This document shows positions 16,833-25,247 of a DNA stretch of 64,000 nt, piece by piece. The notes below the pieces were generated by a model. That model had not been told where the DNA came from. It searched no databases and saw only the letters and a list, made by a program, of their open reading frames with translations. Position numbers and translations under genes: made by a program. The stretch spans positions 1 through 64,000 of the forward strand of contig JAZURO010000032.1 in the NCBI GenBank assembly GCA_045606265.1, read 5' to 3'. The stretch is from RGIG4608 sp045606265. GTDB lineage: Bacteria; Bacillota; Clostridia; Oscillospirales; CAG-272. Positions within the stretch are counted from its first letter, which is position 1, and each line of letters opens with the position of its first letter.

Positions 16833-18074
16833 CTATTGTTCTTCAACATCCTCGGGCTTGGGAATCAAACCGAATTGTTCCACAAGATCTTGAATAAGAA
16901 CGAATGCACCTTCTTGACGGAATCCGCTTGCAATTCTGTAAAGACACGAGGTATCTTCAAATCCCTTACGTTTAGTCAATGCACAGGGATAACGTGAGTT
17001 AATGTATTTTTTAGGATCCGTCGGCAAATAAAGCAAAACTCTATTGTGGTGTATATCAAGACGTGCATATACCTTGTTTCCGATATAGAATACTGCTGCC
17101 TGGTCGGTAATTTTGCACTTCATATCAGTATAGCTCAAAAACTTCTTTGCAAGAGCATCATATCTTGATCTGAGAATAACGTTGCAGGTTGCGTAACGCT
17201 TTGCAAAAATCGTGGAATCGTCATCATAATTTTCCCAAATTACGTCAATCTCAACCGTCTCAGGTTCAACAAGCATTGAAACAGAGGGCTCTTCAACAAT
17301 CTTTGTTGACACTTCTTCAGCTGCAATATCCGAAATTCTCTTAAGACCTATATTGAAATCAATGGATTCGTCAGAATTAATACCGTAGTGAGTTATAGGT
17401 CTGCATTGGAATTCAAACTCGTGTTTAGAAGCGATAAGCAAAAATTTATTAACGATAGTTTTTGTGTCCTCGAATTCAAAATCATAACTTGTTATCAAAT
17501 TATTATCCGATACCAATATCATTGTACAGTTTTTATTGCGAATATAGAAATAAACGTAGTCTCCTTTGTAGCTCAATGATTCGCAGAATGCCATTCCAAA
17601 AGGTTTAACCTCATCAATTTCAGAATTAAGCAACTTAGCTATTTTTGCAAATGACTCTATTATTTTTTTGGACAAGTAATAAGTGTTGAACATATAGCCA
17701 ACACCGAATTTATAGGAGTTATTCGCAGTTTGGAACAAATCCTTATTTACCTTACTCTTCATTTCCTTGTTATAAAGATAAAGCGCTTGCACATAATTCT
17801 TTACAGGAAGATTTAATGTAGTACGGTACGTTTCGGTGCATCTTAAAAGAAGCAATATTTCAGGCACCGCCGTTAAGCCGAGCTTATCCATTTCAAATTT
17901 TATTCTATCAACGACGGATTCAGTTTGTGTAATGATTCCATCCTCAATCGGATAGTCCTGAAGATCAATGAATATTTCCTTTGATTCAGAATTGTTCTTA
18001 TTCTGTGGAAAATAGATCTTCAAATAACCGTTTCCAAAATTACAATATTCAAAAACACATTGATTTTGAGCCAT
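16833..18074 (-). CDS. divergent PilM-like protein with extra C-terminal domain
   Basis: The N-terminal 270 residues follow the PilM/actin-like layout: an early beta hairpin, a DYPIEDGIITQ segment like the PilM I-D-G region, an LNLPV core strand, and a later EVKPFGMAFCESL helix. The phosphate-loop glycines of active PilM are not evident. After an acidic linker (about 255-290), residues from about 305 to the end form a separate domain with YDALAKKFLSYT, then ARLDIHHNRVLLYLPTDPKKY and a CLYRIASG segment; similar stand-alone or fused domains of unknown role occur in Clostridia. It has no transmembrane segment. It sits between two pilin genes, so a cytoplasmic pilus platform role is likely but inferred. 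Confidence 0.6.
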   Translation of the reverse strand: MAQNQCVFEYCNFGNGYLKIYFPQNKNNSESKEIFIDLQDYPIEDGIITQTESVVDRIKFEMDKLGLTAVPEILLLLRCTETYRTTLNLPVKNYVQALYLYNKEMKSKVNKDLFQTANNSYKFGVGYMFNTYYLSKKIIESFAKIAKLLNSEIDEVKPFGMAFCESLSYKGDYVYFYIRNKNCTMILVSDNNLITSYDFEFEDTKTIVNKFLLIASKHEFEFQCRPITHYGINSDESIDFNIGLKRISDIAAEEVSTKIVEEPSVSMLVEPETVEIDVIWENYDDDSTIFAKRYATCNVILRSRYDALAKKFLSYTDMKCKITDQAAVFYIGNKVYARLDIHHNRVLLYLPTDPKKYINSRYPCALTKRKGFEDTSCLYRIASGFRQEGAFVLIQDLVEQFGLIPKPEDVEEQ

Positions 18075-18088
18075 TATCTTTTAACCTC

Positions 18089-18451
18089 CTACTGACCAAT
18101 GCCTAATATAAATTCAAACTGTCTGCCACTTTCAAATGTCATATAACATTTGATAAAATCAGTGGTTTCTATATTAAAGTAAGTCAACCCGGTGTTCGCA
18201 AAAATGATTTCACCGTTCTCCTTGACTAAATCTCCGTCAATAAGATTTATATCAAGGGAATCTTGCATTGTTTTTCTTAAATATTTCTCAATATTCTTTG
18301 CCATATCAATTTCTTCTGATTGCTGCATCATTTGATCTGTCATCGTTGTAACAAAGACCATAGCGCCACCTATAAGTGAAAACATTAGAGTCGCAATAAG
18401 CATAACCACAAGAACTTCAATTAAAGTAAAACCTTTTTTCTTTTGCAACAT
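18089..18451 (-). CDS. type IV prepilin-like protein, first gene of the pilus operon
   Basis: A 120-residue protein with a textbook class III prepilin leader: LQKKKG then FTLIEVLVVMLIAT, with Glu5 and a hydrophobic helix of about 22 residues. The remaining domain is short and ends FILGIGQ with no paired cysteines near the C-terminus. As the first gene after a consensus promoter it could be the major subunit, but its size and sequence also suit a PilW/GspJ-like pseudopilin. Its ribosome binding site AGGAGAT is complementary to an upstream leader element. Confidence 0.8.
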   Translation of the reverse strand: MLQKKKGFTLIEVLVVMLIATLMFSLIGGAMVFVTTMTDQMMQQSEEIDMAKNIEKYLRKTMQDSLDINLIDGDLVKENGEIIFANTGLTYFNIETTDFIKCYMTFESGRQFEFILGIGQ

Positions 18452-18454
18452 AGG

Positions 18455-18510
18455 ATCTCCTTTCTATAAAACTAAATATGGCGAGGAGATGACGCTGTCA
18501 CCACCTCGCC
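18455..18510 (-). promoter_or_regulatory. leader hairpin with anti-Shine-Dalgarno element, pilus operon
   Basis: In the leader RNA, GGCGAGG (18510-18504) pairs with CCTCGCC (18486-18480) around an inner TGAC/GTCA stem, separated by a 3x3 internal loop. The sequence ATCTCCT (18490-18484), partly inside the closing arm, is perfectly complementary for seven bases to the ribosome binding site AGGAGAT (18461-18455). The two pairings share CCT and exclude each other, the layout of a translational switch. No known riboswitch class is recognised; regulation is inferred. Confidence 0.5.
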
Positions 18511-18538
18511 TGATTCACAATATAATTTATATATTAGT

Positions 18539-18567
18539 ATTATATCACTATAATCATATTTTGTCAA
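18539..18567 (-). promoter_or_regulatory. consensus sigma-A promoter of the pilus operon
   Basis: On the minus strand TTGACA (18567-18562) and TATAAT (18544-18539) are separated by exactly 17 bp, a perfect match. Transcription would start near 18532, leaving a leader of about 80 bases that contains the hairpin. Confidence 0.85.
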
Positions 18568-18615
18568 TACTTTAATACACACAAAATTATGTGTTTATTG
18601 CAAAAATTGTCAAAT

Positions 18616-19590
18616 TTAGTTTGCGTATCTTATTTGTTGCGATACCCCCATTTTATAAGAAATAAGTTTGTCTGAATCAAGATTTTCGTTATGCATTTTT
18701 ATTGCGTTTATCTGACTATTTTCATAAGTTTTATAGAAGTATTCTCCCGTGTCAGTATTACAGCAGCTTGAATACTGCGTGCGTTCATACTTGTTTCCAA
18801 CCATAACGGTTCCTTCAATTTGCTCAACTGATGAAAGAATATGGAAAAACTGTGTGATTTCCTCATTTTCTAAGCCGTTTATTCTGGAATTCAGCTTGTT
18901 AAATGAGCATCTTACAAATCTCGATACTGAGGAATTGTCCCCGGGCAACCCAAGTGCGCCCATACCCCTACTGTAATTCTCCAATTTCACCTTATCAGAG
19001 AACTTATTTATAGGTTCTGCACTTGAAATACCCATATAGTTGTTTAAGTTCATCATCTGATAGTCAAACGGTGGATTATTAGTTAATACTCCAATTGGGT
19101 TTGGATAAATTATACTTCCATCTTGTGTATTTTCCCACGTAATACTCTTACTTTTATCAGAAATCATCCAATGCAACTGTGCATTTTGTAAATTATCTGT
19201 AAACCTTTTATCAACTATATTAATTTTCTTTATAAGCTCTTCAGATTCATCCACCGACCTACACTTTCCAAGAATATAGGGCAAAATTTCATATGGTGCT
19301 AAATTAATTTTATTTGGATCTTCCCTGGCACTAAGATACGCATTGCCAACAAAATTAAGTCCCGCAACACTTAATCCATATTCGTTAGTTCCATCAAAGT
19401 ATAAGGGATAATTCTCAACAACAAACGCTGTCCCTATAATCGCAAAATGCCTTCGCTCTATTTCTCCCGACTTATATCTGAAAATGTAATTCCTTGGAGT
19501 AATTACTATACTTTCCCCATACCGTTTCTCCAAATCCAGGTTTCTGCCAAAATAATGATTATTCCCTTTAATACTTATTGCAGTACACAT
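18616..19590 (-). CDS. choloylglycine hydrolase family (bile salt hydrolase / penicillin V acylase)
   Basis: This 324-residue Ntn-hydrolase deconjugates taurine or glycine bile salts, or related amides. After removal of Met1 the nucleophile is Cys2. Other active-site residues line up: Arg16 and Asp19 in FGRNLDL, Asn79 in AGLNF, Asn171/172 in VLTNNP, and Arg224 in SSVSRF. Length matches the family and there is no signal peptide, so it is cytosolic. Family membership is firm; bile salt versus penicillin V preference cannot be settled from motifs. Its start codon directly follows a perfect hairpin containing the ribosome binding site. A strong terminator separates it from the upstream gene. Confidence 0.88.
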   Translation of the reverse strand: MCTAISIKGNNHYFGRNLDLEKRYGESIVITPRNYIFRYKSGEIERRHFAIIGTAFVVENYPLYFDGTNEYGLSVAGLNFVGNAYLSAREDPNKINLAPYEILPYILGKCRSVDESEELIKKINIVDKRFTDNLQNAQLHWMISDKSKSITWENTQDGSIIYPNPIGVLTNNPPFDYQMMNLNNYMGISSAEPINKFSDKVKLENYSRGMGALGLPGDNSSVSRFVRCSFNKLNSRINGLENEEITQFFHILSSVEQIEGTVMVGNKYERTQYSSCCNTDTGEYFYKTYENSQINAIKMHNENLDSDKLISYKMGVSQQIRYAN

Positions 19591-19620
19591 ATAATCACAT
19601 CCTTTCTATGATGTGATTAT
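19591..19620 (-). promoter_or_regulatory. hairpin enclosing the ribosome binding site of the choloylglycine hydrolase gene
   Basis: ATAATCACATC and GATGTGATTAT form a perfect 11-bp inverted repeat around an eight-base loop. On the mRNA the site AAAGGA spans loop and 3' arm, and the ATG begins on the next base after the stem. It could be a translational control element or a DNA operator. Confidence 0.65.
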
Positions 19621-19640
19621 TACCACTTTTCAGAATAATA

Positions 19641-19666
19641 ATAAGGGCGGTGCTAAGCACCGCCCT
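19641..19666 (-). terminator. terminator after the zinc-ribbon protein gene
   Basis: AGGGCGGTGCT/AGCACCGCCCT is a very stable GC-rich palindrome (19644-19666), followed on the minus strand by TTATTATTATT. Confidence 0.75.
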
Positions 19667-19670
19667 GAAA

Positions 19671-20084
19671 TTACGTTTTTCTATCAAATTGGGTTGAGCA
19701 TTTAACGCAAGTTATTGTTATCTTGCCCCTGCCCTTTGGTACACGGAGCCACGTTTTACATTTTGGACAACGATAAAATTTATGCGTTTTTCTTTGCTTC
19801 CACTTTGCTTTTCTGATATTAATAAATCCAAGATATCTTTTATTCTCCTGAACGCGCTTATATACATTCTTAGAAAAAATTCTGAAATATGCATATATCA
19901 TCAAAGCCCAACTTACAAGCGAAAGAATATACTTTACAATCCACTGATTCTGAGGCCAGAATCCATAGATCAAAAAGACAATGATAGACGAAATTAGGAA
20001 TAATTTAGCTAAATCGTCAAATCCGTTTCTTCCGTAAAAAAACTTTCTAATTTTACCTGCAAGTCTAAACAAAAAGTTTCTCAC
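19671..20084 (-). CDS. small membrane protein with C-terminal zinc ribbon
   Basis: The 137-residue protein has a basic N-terminus, two hydrophobic segments (about residues 25-45 and 50-70), a basic linker, and a C-terminal zinc ribbon formed by Cys106-x2-Cys109 and Cys126-x2-Cys129. Such proteins are common in Clostridia without known function. It starts 15 bases after the stop of the MacB-like ABC transporter gene and shares its transcript, so an accessory role in that transport is conceivable but unproven. Confidence 0.65.
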   Translation of the reverse strand: MRNFLFRLAGKIRKFFYGRNGFDDLAKLFLISSIIVFLIYGFWPQNQWIVKYILSLVSWALMIYAYFRIFSKNVYKRVQENKRYLGFINIRKAKWKQRKTHKFYRCPKCKTWLRVPKGRGKITITCVKCSTQFDRKT

Positions 20085-20099
20085 TGTTTTACACTTCCT

Positions 20100-22826
20100 T
20101 TATTCTGTTCTCAATGCAATTACCGGATCTTTTTTAGATGCTGTCTTTGATGGGAACAAGCCAGCAATAAACGTAAGCACCATACTGATTCCCACAAGAA
20201 TAATTGCGGGTACAGGTTCAAGAACTGCTTGAAGATTTTCAAGACCTGTAAGATTGAGAAGAATAATATTAATTATTACTATCAATCCAAGCGAGCATAC
20301 GATACCTATTATACCTGCTACAAATCCGACAAACAATGTTTCTGCATTAAATACTCTAGCAATATCTCGTTTTGACGCGCCAATAGCACGAAGAATACCA
20401 ATTTCCTTAGTTCTTTCAAGAACTGAAATATACGTAATGATACCAATCATAATTGAGGATACAACCAACGAAATTGCTACAAATGCGATCAATACGTAAG
20501 AAATAGCATCAATAATTGTAGTTACCGAATTCATAAGCAACGCAACTGTATCGGAATATACTATTTTATCGTCCTCAGGTTGCTGTGCATTATACTCACT
20601 TATTATTTCGTTAATACGTTCTTTTGCTTCAAAATCTTTGGGATAAATTGAAATTGAAGTAGGATTATCAATATCCACATATCCAAGCGCCTTGAGGTTC
20701 TCCTCGTATGTGTTATCGGTAATTTTATCTTCATTCAATTTATTGATTATCATTTTCATCAATGATTCGGCATTGGTAGGAACATACTGAGTAATAATGT
20801 CTTTCAAATACGGCATGTTCAGCTCATCAGCAATATACTCAATAATAAATGTCGTGTCTATACCGGGATATTTTTCAATCAATTCCTTTATTATTGGAAA
20901 ACTATCCATTGTATAGCCCTCAGAATCGAATCTGATACCGGTAAATACATCCACTTCTTTATTGTTAAGCTGCGCCTTTACAACATCACTATTATTGGTT
21001 TTGTAGATGATGTCTTCTTTAAGACCAGACAAATAACCAATTGTACCAATATTACTCATAGCTGTCGAATCACTTGTGGGGCGAACAATACCAACAATTT
21101 TAAGATCCATTGCATCATCAATGCGTTGGTTCAAAATTTCGCTATCTCGTTTGTAATCAGGGTTAAGCTTTTTTACATTTCCATCTTCAAAAGTATAATA
21201 ATCACTGCTCAAAAGAACTTTGAATTGGAAATTGTATATTTCTTCGTATGTGTAATCAGTTGCAGGAATATCAAATTCAACCTTAGTACCGTTAATCTGA
21301 GCTTTTATCGCCTCTTCCATATATTCCTGAATCTCGGCAAAATCTCTGATTCCAAGTACATAAAGAGTATAGTCGGAGATCTGATTATTCTGGTCAACAA
21401 TCAAAACTATCTCATTAATATTTTCAGGATACTTACCGTCAACAAGCTCGTATTCATTCCTTATATGCTCATCCGAACCTACCAACTCGGTCCATCCGGT
21501 TGCACTTGCAGCTGGTCCCATCAATGAGGTCATACTCATCATCATATCTTTGGAAGTTCCCGTAACACCCATAGAATCATATATAGCCGTCATACCCTGT
21601 GAACTGTTTCTGTAAGTACCGTCTTCCTGCAAAAGATACATATCCCAGCTTGGAGTATATTCATACTTAATATCGGTACAGAGACTTTTCAACTCAGAAT
21701 TGGACTCAATAAAGCTCTTAAATTTTTTAAGATTATTTGTAGCCACTGAGTTTGTCATCATAGACAACATTTGACCCATAATTTGACTGGAATATACTTT
21801 TCCGGGCTCTCTTTCCTGATTAGCCGATTCTGAGGCTTGCATCATTGAGGACATCATAGCGGTTGGATCCATAGCATTTTGCTGAATGATTAATGGATAC
21901 GAGGACATAGTATCTTCCTCAATAGATTGGATATACGCATTAACACCGGTTGAAACCGACAATATTAGCGCAATACCAATAATACCGATCGAGCCGGCAA
22001 ATGAAGTTAAGAAAGTTCTTCCCTTCTTTGTCATAAGATTGTTAAAAGAGAGGGATAGAGCAGTCCAGAATGACATTGAAGATTTTTTCTTCTTTTTGAT
22101 GGATTTGCGCTTTGTCTGCTTTTCTTCAAGCTCTTCTTTTTCCGCAGAATCAAATGGATTTGAATCACCAACAAGATTACCGTCGTGAAGATTAATGATT
22201 CTGGTAGAATACTTTTCAGCCAACTCAGGATTATGCGTAACCATAATTACAAGTCTGTCTTTGGCAATTTCTTTCAAAAGATCCATTACCTGAACACTAG
22301 TCTCAGAGTCAAGTGCACCCGTAGGTTCATCAGCAAGCAAAATATCGGGATCGTTAATAAGAGCTCTTGCAATAGCAACTCTTTGCATTTGACCACCCGA
22401 AAGCTGATTTGGACGTTTGTTCATTTGTGAACGCAAACCAACTTTGTCAAGCGCCTGAACTGCACGTTTTCTTCTTTCGTTTTTGGAAACGCCACTGAGC
22501 GTCAACGCAAGCTCAACGTTTGCCAAAACAGATTGATGTGAAATCAAGTTATAACTTTGGAAAATAAATCCAATGGAATGGTTTCTGTAAGTATCCCAAT
22601 CAGAGTCGCTATAATCTTTTGTAGAGATACCGTTAATGATCAAATCTCCGCTTGTGTAATGATCCAATCCACCCACTATGTTCAACAGGGTAGTTTTACC
22701 GCAGCCGGATTGACCAAGTATGGAAACGAATTCACTCTGTCTGAATTTTATGCTGACTCCCTTAAGGGCTTCAACAGCAGACTCGTCTTTTCCGTATGTC
22801 TTTTTGATGTTAATAAGCTCTAACAT
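20100..22826 (-). CDS. MacB-like ABC transporter, fused ATPase and FtsX-type permease
   Basis: A 908-residue fusion. Residues 1-225 are a LolD/MacB-type ATPase: Walker A GQSGCGKTTL (about 38-47), signature LSGGQMQRVAIARAL (about 142), Walker B ILLADEPTGALD (about 162). A basic linker follows, then a transmembrane helix near 275-300, a large external domain of about 450 residues, and three C-terminal helices of the FtsX fold (about 760-900). Mechanotransmission transporters of this kind move lipoproteins or peptides or confer antimicrobial peptide resistance. No TolC-type partner is expected in this monoderm-like lineage. Substrate unknown. Confidence 0.88.
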   Translation of the reverse strand: MLELINIKKTYGKDESAVEALKGVSIKFRQSEFVSILGQSGCGKTTLLNIVGGLDHYTSGDLIINGISTKDYSDSDWDTYRNHSIGFIFQSYNLISHQSVLANVELALTLSGVSKNERRKRAVQALDKVGLRSQMNKRPNQLSGGQMQRVAIARALINDPDILLADEPTGALDSETSVQVMDLLKEIAKDRLVIMVTHNPELAEKYSTRIINLHDGNLVGDSNPFDSAEKEELEEKQTKRKSIKKKKKSSMSFWTALSLSFNNLMTKKGRTFLTSFAGSIGIIGIALILSVSTGVNAYIQSIEEDTMSSYPLIIQQNAMDPTAMMSSMMQASESANQEREPGKVYSSQIMGQMLSMMTNSVATNNLKKFKSFIESNSELKSLCTDIKYEYTPSWDMYLLQEDGTYRNSSQGMTAIYDSMGVTGTSKDMMMSMTSLMGPAASATGWTELVGSDEHIRNEYELVDGKYPENINEIVLIVDQNNQISDYTLYVLGIRDFAEIQEYMEEAIKAQINGTKVEFDIPATDYTYEEIYNFQFKVLLSSDYYTFEDGNVKKLNPDYKRDSEILNQRIDDAMDLKIVGIVRPTSDSTAMSNIGTIGYLSGLKEDIIYKTNNSDVVKAQLNNKEVDVFTGIRFDSEGYTMDSFPIIKELIEKYPGIDTTFIIEYIADELNMPYLKDIITQYVPTNAESLMKMIINKLNEDKITDNTYEENLKALGYVDIDNPTSISIYPKDFEAKERINEIISEYNAQQPEDDKIVYSDTVALLMNSVTTIIDAISYVLIAFVAISLVVSSIMIGIITYISVLERTKEIGILRAIGASKRDIARVFNAETLFVGFVAGIIGIVCSLGLIVIINIILLNLTGLENLQAVLEPVPAIILVGISMVLTFIAGLFPSKTASKKDPVIALRTE

Positions 22827-22956
22827 TTTTACACCTACTTTTCCGTTTATATTCTAAGTAAATATTAACCTACAAACCTTAAAAATTCCTTAAATAAATA
22901 CAATATGTAAAAAATGCTTAATTTTTTTTTGTTTTTTTGTGCCTTAGTAACAAAAA

Positions 22957-22972
22957 TAACAATATATTGATT
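22957..22972 (+). promoter_or_regulatory. NrdR box 1 upstream of nrdD
   Basis: TAACAATATATTGATT contains the NrdR core CAATATATTG, matching CwATATATwG. It lies just upstream of the -35 hexamer, and its core begins exactly 31 bp before that of box 2. Confidence 0.75.
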
Positions 22973-22978
22973 TTTCTC

Positions 22979-23007
22979 TTGACAGAAACACAATATATAG
23001 TTATAAT
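22979..23007 (+). promoter_or_regulatory. sigma-A promoter of nrdD-nrdG
   Basis: TTGACA (22979-22984) and TATAAT (23002-23007) with a 17-bp spacer form a perfect consensus promoter. Box 2 of NrdR occupies the spacer, so binding would block RNA polymerase. Confidence 0.88.
22988..23003 (+). promoter_or_regulatory. NrdR box 2 in the nrdD promoter spacer
   Basis: ACACAATATATAGTTA matches the NrdR consensus acaCwAtATaTwGtgt through its central 13 bases. The 31-bp spacing from box 1 is three helical turns, as known for tandem NrdR sites. Confidence 0.8.
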
Positions 23008-23066
23008 TAGAATGTCGAATTTTAGTGTTAATTTCAAATTAATAAGTTTAATTAAGAGGAGGTTTT

Positions 23067-25241
23067 ATGAAAATCATTAAAAGAAATGGTTCGGAAGCGA
23101 TCTTTGATCCTAACAAAATAATCGTAGCCGTAACCAAAGCAAATGAAAGCGTAGTTCCCAGCGCAAGAATGACCGACATTCAGATTAAGAGAATCGCTGA
23201 GGACGTTGAAATGGCAGCTCTCCATATGAACCGTTCATTGAACGTTGAAGAGATACAGGATATGGTCGAGGACCAAATTATGAATCAGCGTGCGTTTGAC
23301 GTTGCAAGAAGATATATTACATACAGATACACTAGAGCTCTCGTCAGAAAATCAAATACTACTGACGAACAGATACTTAGCTTAATAGAATGTAACAATG
23401 AAGAAGTAAAACAAGAAAATTCAAACAAGAATCCTACCGTAAACAGCGTACAGCGTGACTATATGGCGGGTGAAGTCAGCAAGGATATCACAAAAAGAAT
23501 TCTGTTGCCTGCTGACATAGTTGAAGCACATGAAAAAGGAATCATACACTTCCACGATTCCGACTACTTTGCTCAGCACATGCACAACTGTGATCTTGTA
23601 AATCTTGAGGATATGCTTCAAAACGGTACCGTAATCAGCGGCACAATGATCGAAAAACCTCACAGCTTTTCTACCGCTTGTAATATTGCTACCCAAATCA
23701 TCGCACAGGTAGCTTCTTGCCAATACGGTGGTCAAAGTATAAGCCTTACTCACCTTGCACCCTTTGTCGATATTAGCAGACAAAAGATAAGAGTCAAGGT
23801 TGAAAATGAGCTTAAAACAATAAATCCCGACGTAACGCTTGAAGATATTGATAGAATAACAGAAGAACGTTTGCTTGAAGAGATAAGAAGCGGCGTTCAG
23901 ACAATTCAATATCAGGTAGTTACTTTGATGACTACCAACGGACAAGCCCCCTTCGTTACTGTATTTATGTATCTCAACGAAGCAAAAAATGAGCAGGAAA
24001 AGAAGGACCTCGCAATTATTATCGAAGAAACTCTTAAACAAAGATATCAGGGAGTTAAAAATGAAAAGGGTGTTTGGGTAACCCCCGCCTTCCCCAAGCT
24101 GATATACGTTCTTGAAGAAGACAATATTCACGAGGATAGTCCTTATTATTATCTCACAAAGCTTGCAGCTAAATGCACAGCTAAGAGAATGGTTCCCGAC
24201 TATATTTCCGAAAAAATAATGCTCCAGAATAAAATCGATAAAAATGGCGATGGACATTGTTATACATGTATGGGATGCAGAAGCTTCTTAACCCCCTATA
24301 TTGATGAGAACGGACAGCCCAAGTATTACGGTAGATTCAATCAAGGTGTAGTTACTGTTAATCTTGTTGACATTGGTCTTTCCGCAGAGGGTGATATAAA
24401 TAGATTCTGGCAGATTTTTGATGAAAGAATGGAGCTTTGTCACAGAGCACTCCAATGCCGTCATGAGAGACTTACCGGCACACTTTCTGATGCAGCACCG
24501 ATTCTTTGGCAACACGGAGCTCTTCTTAGACTCCCCAAAGGTGAAGTGATTGACAAATATCTTCACGGTGGATATTCTACACTTTCTCTCGGCTATGCAG
24601 GACTTTGGGAATGCGTTCTTGCTTTGAACGGTAAGAAATTAACCGAACCTGACGGTGAAAAATTGGGGCTTGAGATTATGAAAAAGCTCAATGAATATAC
24701 TGCTAAGTGGAAGGCTGCTGAATGTATTGATTATTCCCTTTACGGTACTCCCCTTGAGAGCACAACATATAAATTTGCAAAATGCTTGCAAAAACGATTC
24801 GGTATTCGCAAGGGTATTACCGATAAAACGTATATAACAAATAGTTACCATATTCACGTAACCGAGGAAATTGACGCCTTCAAGAAGTTGGCTATCGAAG
24901 CAAAGTTCCAGGCCCTTTCTCCTGGTGGCGCTATTTCATACGTTGAAGTTCCCAATATGCAAAATAATATAGATGCTGTATTGTCAGTTATGAAATTCAT
25001 ATACGATAATATTATGTATGCCGAGCTTAACACAAAGAGCGACTACTGTCAGCTTTGTGGATTTGATGGCGAAATTGAAGTTGTTGATATTGAAGGCAAG
25101 CTCGTATGGCAATGTCCGAACTGTGGCAACACCGATCAGGCTACTATGAACGTTGCAAGACGAACATGTGGATATATTGGCACACAATACTGGAATCAAG
25201 GAAGAACGCAAGAAATTAAAGAAAGAGTTCTTCATTTATAA
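23067..25241 (+). CDS. nrdD: anaerobic (class III) ribonucleoside-triphosphate reductase
   Basis: The glycyl-radical enzyme makes dNTPs without oxygen. The 724-residue chain has an N-terminal ATP cone (about 1-95) for allosteric control, the ten-stranded barrel, and a C-terminal zinc site with Cys-x2-Cys pairs in CQLCGFDG and CPNCGN. The radical loop RRTCGYIGT places the radical on Gly702. AGGAGG precedes the ATG. It is followed by nrdG on the same strand with a strong hairpin between them, and preceded by tandem NrdR boxes, so expression should respond to nucleotide pools. Confidence 0.97.
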   Translation: MKIIKRNGSEAIFDPNKIIVAVTKANESVVPSARMTDIQIKRIAEDVEMAALHMNRSLNVEEIQDMVEDQIMNQRAFDVARRYITYRYTRALVRKSNTTDEQILSLIECNNEEVKQENSNKNPTVNSVQRDYMAGEVSKDITKRILLPADIVEAHEKGIIHFHDSDYFAQHMHNCDLVNLEDMLQNGTVISGTMIEKPHSFSTACNIATQIIAQVASCQYGGQSISLTHLAPFVDISRQKIRVKVENELKTINPDVTLEDIDRITEERLLEEIRSGVQTIQYQVVTLMTTNGQAPFVTVFMYLNEAKNEQEKKDLAIIIEETLKQRYQGVKNEKGVWVTPAFPKLIYVLEEDNIHEDSPYYYLTKLAAKCTAKRMVPDYISEKIMLQNKIDKNGDGHCYTCMGCRSFLTPYIDENGQPKYYGRFNQGVVTVNLVDIGLSAEGDINRFWQIFDERMELCHRALQCRHERLTGTLSDAAPILWQHGALLRLPKGEVIDKYLHGGYSTLSLGYAGLWECVLALNGKKLTEPDGEKLGLEIMKKLNEYTAKWKAAECIDYSLYGTPLESTTYKFAKCLQKRFGIRKGITDKTYITNSYHIHVTEEIDAFKKLAIEAKFQALSPGGAISYVEVPNMQNNIDAVLSVMKFIYDNIMYAELNTKSDYCQLCGFDGEIEVVDIEGKLVWQCPNCGNTDQATMNVARRTCGYIGTQYWNQGRTQEIKERVLHL

Positions 25242-25247
25242 AAAATC

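Noticed and set aside
18480..18510. c-di-GMP or preQ1 riboswitch before the pilus operon
   Set aside because: The 31-base hairpin is too short for c-di-GMP classes and lacks the A-rich tail and pseudoknot partner of preQ1-I.
23421..24257. 278-residue open frame antisense to nrdD
   Set aside because: It lies entirely inside nrdD, lacks a ribosome binding site and its product shows no recognisable domain; it reflects the codon pattern of nrdD.
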